The position numbers and the translations under genes were made by a program. Shown here piece after piece: positions 29,806 to 31,377 of a stretch of 31,377 nt of DNA (the stretch's first letter is position 1; every line of letters starts with the position of its first letter). The stretch lies in the NCBI GenBank assembly GCA_002405915.1, contig DHMS01000030.1, forward strand, positions 1 to 31,377, given 5' to 3'. The DNA comes from Christensenella sp. UBA4636 (GTDB lineage: Bacteria > Bacillota > Clostridia > Christensenellales > Borkfalkiaceae). The notes beneath the pieces are model-generated. The model saw only the letters and a program-made list of their open reading frames with translations. It made no database searches and was not told the DNA's origin.

Positions 29806-31212
29806 ATGAAGAAAATAATTTGTTGTTTAGCTACCCTTGCCGTAGCGTTCGGCGCGTTGTCCGCGGTTACTTTCGTTAAGGCGAACGCGGAAACTACGCC
29901 CGCTTTCAAAGGCGTAAGCGTATCTCTCAACGAAAATATCGTTTTAAAATTCGAAGTCGAAAACTACACGGAAGGTTACACCTTGACCTTTAAGTACAAA
30001 AACAAAGAGTATAAAGGCGAAGTAAAGAACGGCGTTGCCGAATTTGCTTACGTAACCCCGCAGTACTTAGGCGAAACGGTAACCGCTACTTTGACAAAAG
30101 ACGGCGAAACTCCTATTACCTATAAAGACAGCGTTAAAAACTATCTCTATAATCTTGTAAGAGCCGAAAAAACTGCCGAGGAATTTAAAGACTTTTCCAA
30201 CGCAAAATTAGCCGCAATGAAAACCCTTGCCGTAGATATGCTCGAATACGGCGCGGCGGCTCAAACAAAGTATCTCGAAGCCACTGCCGAAGAACTTGTT
30301 ACGGCGAAATTAACTGACGAAGAAAAGGCTTTGGCAACTAAGTTTGTCGCTCCCGCGGAATCCGCGCAAGCGACTTTAAGCGGCACTCAAGCCGGCTACG
30401 AATGGGTAAGTGCGGGCATAAGGTTCGACTATAACGTTTCCCTTTATTTCGTTATCAAGCCTTTAACGGAAAACGCCGTTTTAAAGCTCCAAGTAACCGA
30501 CAAAGACGGCAATAACGAAGTTATAGACCGTTATATTGTAGAAAACGGCAATTATAAATACCGTTACGAAAACGTCAACGTAGTAGATTTTGCCAACAAA
30601 TACACCGTCAAAGTTTTAGACGAAAAGGACAAAGAAATCGGGCAAACCTTAACTTATTCCGTAAATACTTACGTTCTCAATAAGTATAATGACGATAGCA
30701 TGGGCGATATAACGCAAGCCGTTTACAACTACGGCGTTTCCGCCAAAGCGTATGTAGCCGCCTGCAACGTTAAAGTCTTAACGACGCCTGTGGACAAAAC
30801 ATTCTATATCGAAACTAAAAATGGATCATTATATGCTGTATGCTTTAATCGCGAAGTAAATCTTTTTGCAAACGATGCCGTCGATTACATCCTTTTTGAA
30901 ATGTATAAGAAAGGCGACGCCGATAAAAAAGTACTCGGTAGCTTTAAGTTGACGCGTGAAAAAGCTCTTGTAACATCGAACAACGGTAAATTCAGCTTAG
31001 TGAGCACTCTTGATGACTTGTATCAGCTCTTTTCGAAAGATGATAACTTGACTAAATGGAATAGTTTTCTCAAAGTCGCGCTCGGAAAAAATGCCGAAGC
31101 CGGGGAATATCGTATGTCTGCTCAAGTTATTGCAAAAAGCGGTACGGAGTATGAGAGCAGCGCGAAACATTATTTCACCGATGACACTGAACATAACTTG
31201 TCGATTTCCTAA
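29806..31212 (+). CDS. Secreted protein with two copies of an unnamed beta/alpha module
   Basis: The protein has 468 residues. A signal peptide ends in VKANA (about residue 28). Module 1 (about 35-158) starts 'GVSVSLNENIVLKFEVENY' and ends with helices 'SVKNYLYNLVRAEKTAEEFK' and 'LAVDMLEYGAAAQTKYLEA'. Module 2 (about 205-322) repeats the plan: 'AGIRFDYNVSLYFVIKP', then 'YSVNTYVLNKYNDDSMGDI' and 'AVYNYGVSAKAYVAA'. Each module is a beta sandwich followed by a helical pair with a YG-x-A(A/K)-A signature. The last ~145 residues are a different strand-rich domain. There is no C-terminal anchor. I recall similar modules in secreted proteins of gut Clostridia but know no function. AAAGGAG precedes ATG; a strong terminator follows. 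Confidence 0.75.
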   Translation: MKKIICCLATLAVAFGALSAVTFVKANAETTPAFKGVSVSLNENIVLKFEVENYTEGYTLTFKYKNKEYKGEVKNGVAEFAYVTPQYLGETVTATLTKDGETPITYKDSVKNYLYNLVRAEKTAEEFKDFSNAKLAAMKTLAVDMLEYGAAAQTKYLEATAEELVTAKLTDEEKALATKFVAPAESAQATLSGTQAGYEWVSAGIRFDYNVSLYFVIKPLTENAVLKLQVTDKDGNNEVIDRYIVENGNYKYRYENVNVVDFANKYTVKVLDEKDKEIGQTLTYSVNTYVLNKYNDDSMGDITQAVYNYGVSAKAYVAACNVKVLTTPVDKTFYIETKNGSLYAVCFNREVNLFANDAVDYILFEMYKKGDADKKVLGSFKLTREKALVTSNNGKFSLVSTLDDLYQLFSKDDNLTKWNSFLKVALGKNAEAGEYRMSAQVIAKSGTEYESSAKHYFTDDTEHNLSIS

Positions 31213-31238
31213 TTCACATACGCTCCACCTTAGTTTTT

Positions 31239-31280
31239 CCTCGCGGGGTTACTTTTCATTCCTCCCCGCGAGGAGTTTTT
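31239..31280 (+). terminator. Terminator of the modular secreted protein gene
   Basis: CCTCGCGGGG (31239-31248) pairs perfectly with CCCCGCGAGG (31264-31273), followed by AG and seven T. Confidence 0.9.
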
Positions 31281-31377
31281 TTAGGGCGTATAGAGGCACA
31301 TTTTGTCACTGCGTGCGCCGTCGCCCTCAGTTACGTACGTTATAGTACGCGCCTGTCGGTCGCCGTCACCAGCTGTG
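31281..31377. other. Window-end intergenic sequence
   Basis: GC-rich sequence with a palindrome-like stretch (GTACG-TTATA-GTACGC near 31337-31351) and no recognisable gene. It resembles an intergenic repeat, but I saw no second copy in the window. Confidence 0.3.

Overview
The window looks like a chromosomal segment from an uncultured-type, probably gut-associated member of the Clostridia (Bacillota). Grounds: strong GGAGG-type ribosome-binding sites, many TTGACA/TATAAT promoters with 17-18 bp spacing, single-membrane surface proteins (lipoproteins with Ser/Gly-rich linkers, a C-terminally anchored GH3 enzyme), VanW and a fused ABC/FtsX exporter. A Christensenellales-like host is my guess from general resemblance, not something I could test. 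There are no rRNA or tRNA genes, no CRISPR array, no transposase and no phage genes.

Layout. (1) 1-4470: ybaK, then a decayed stretch: an esterase remnant that keeps its promoter and signal peptide, a TetR regulator with a large nested operator plus a membrane partner, a broken GNAT acetyltransferase and a truncated SAP-like gene, then an intact DnaQ-type exonuclease with a BRCT-like C-terminus. (2) 4480-6890, minus strand: a frameshifted zinc-ribbon membrane protein and a MATE exporter. (3) 6916-11431: a replication/tRNA-modification core of mnmG and dnaA (minus) divergent from recF (plus), without dnaN and without recognisable DnaA boxes. (4) 11500-16810: small membrane proteins, a one-chain ABC exporter, VanW and a tiny lipoprotein. 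(5) 16845-21962: a copper ATPase with a CopZ-like C-terminal domain that carries its own ribosome-binding site, a Nudix protein, two unknown membrane proteins and methylglyoxal synthase. (6) 22019-31290: a surface locus: a lipoprotein with Ig-like and InlB-like repeats coupled to a circularly permuted GH3 glycosidase, a CBM-like lipoprotein, a 43-residue peptide and a secreted protein built from two copies of an unnamed module. Its intergenic gaps are full of hairpins and heptad repeats.

How it fits together. Region 6 reads as a glycan-capture and hydrolysis locus on the cell surface; the small peptide and the modular protein next to it are the least explained parts. Across the whole window a short element (GTCGATAATCGAC followed by TTATAGGCGGG and a T run, or close variants) recurs at gene ends, often at or near terminators, and near-copies lie inside two coding regions. 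The most interesting items are this dispersed element, the internal copZ start in copA, the peptide/modular-protein pair, the twin-hairpin elements and the unusual dnaA-recF neighbourhood. All family calls come from reading the translated sequence by eye; no database search was run.
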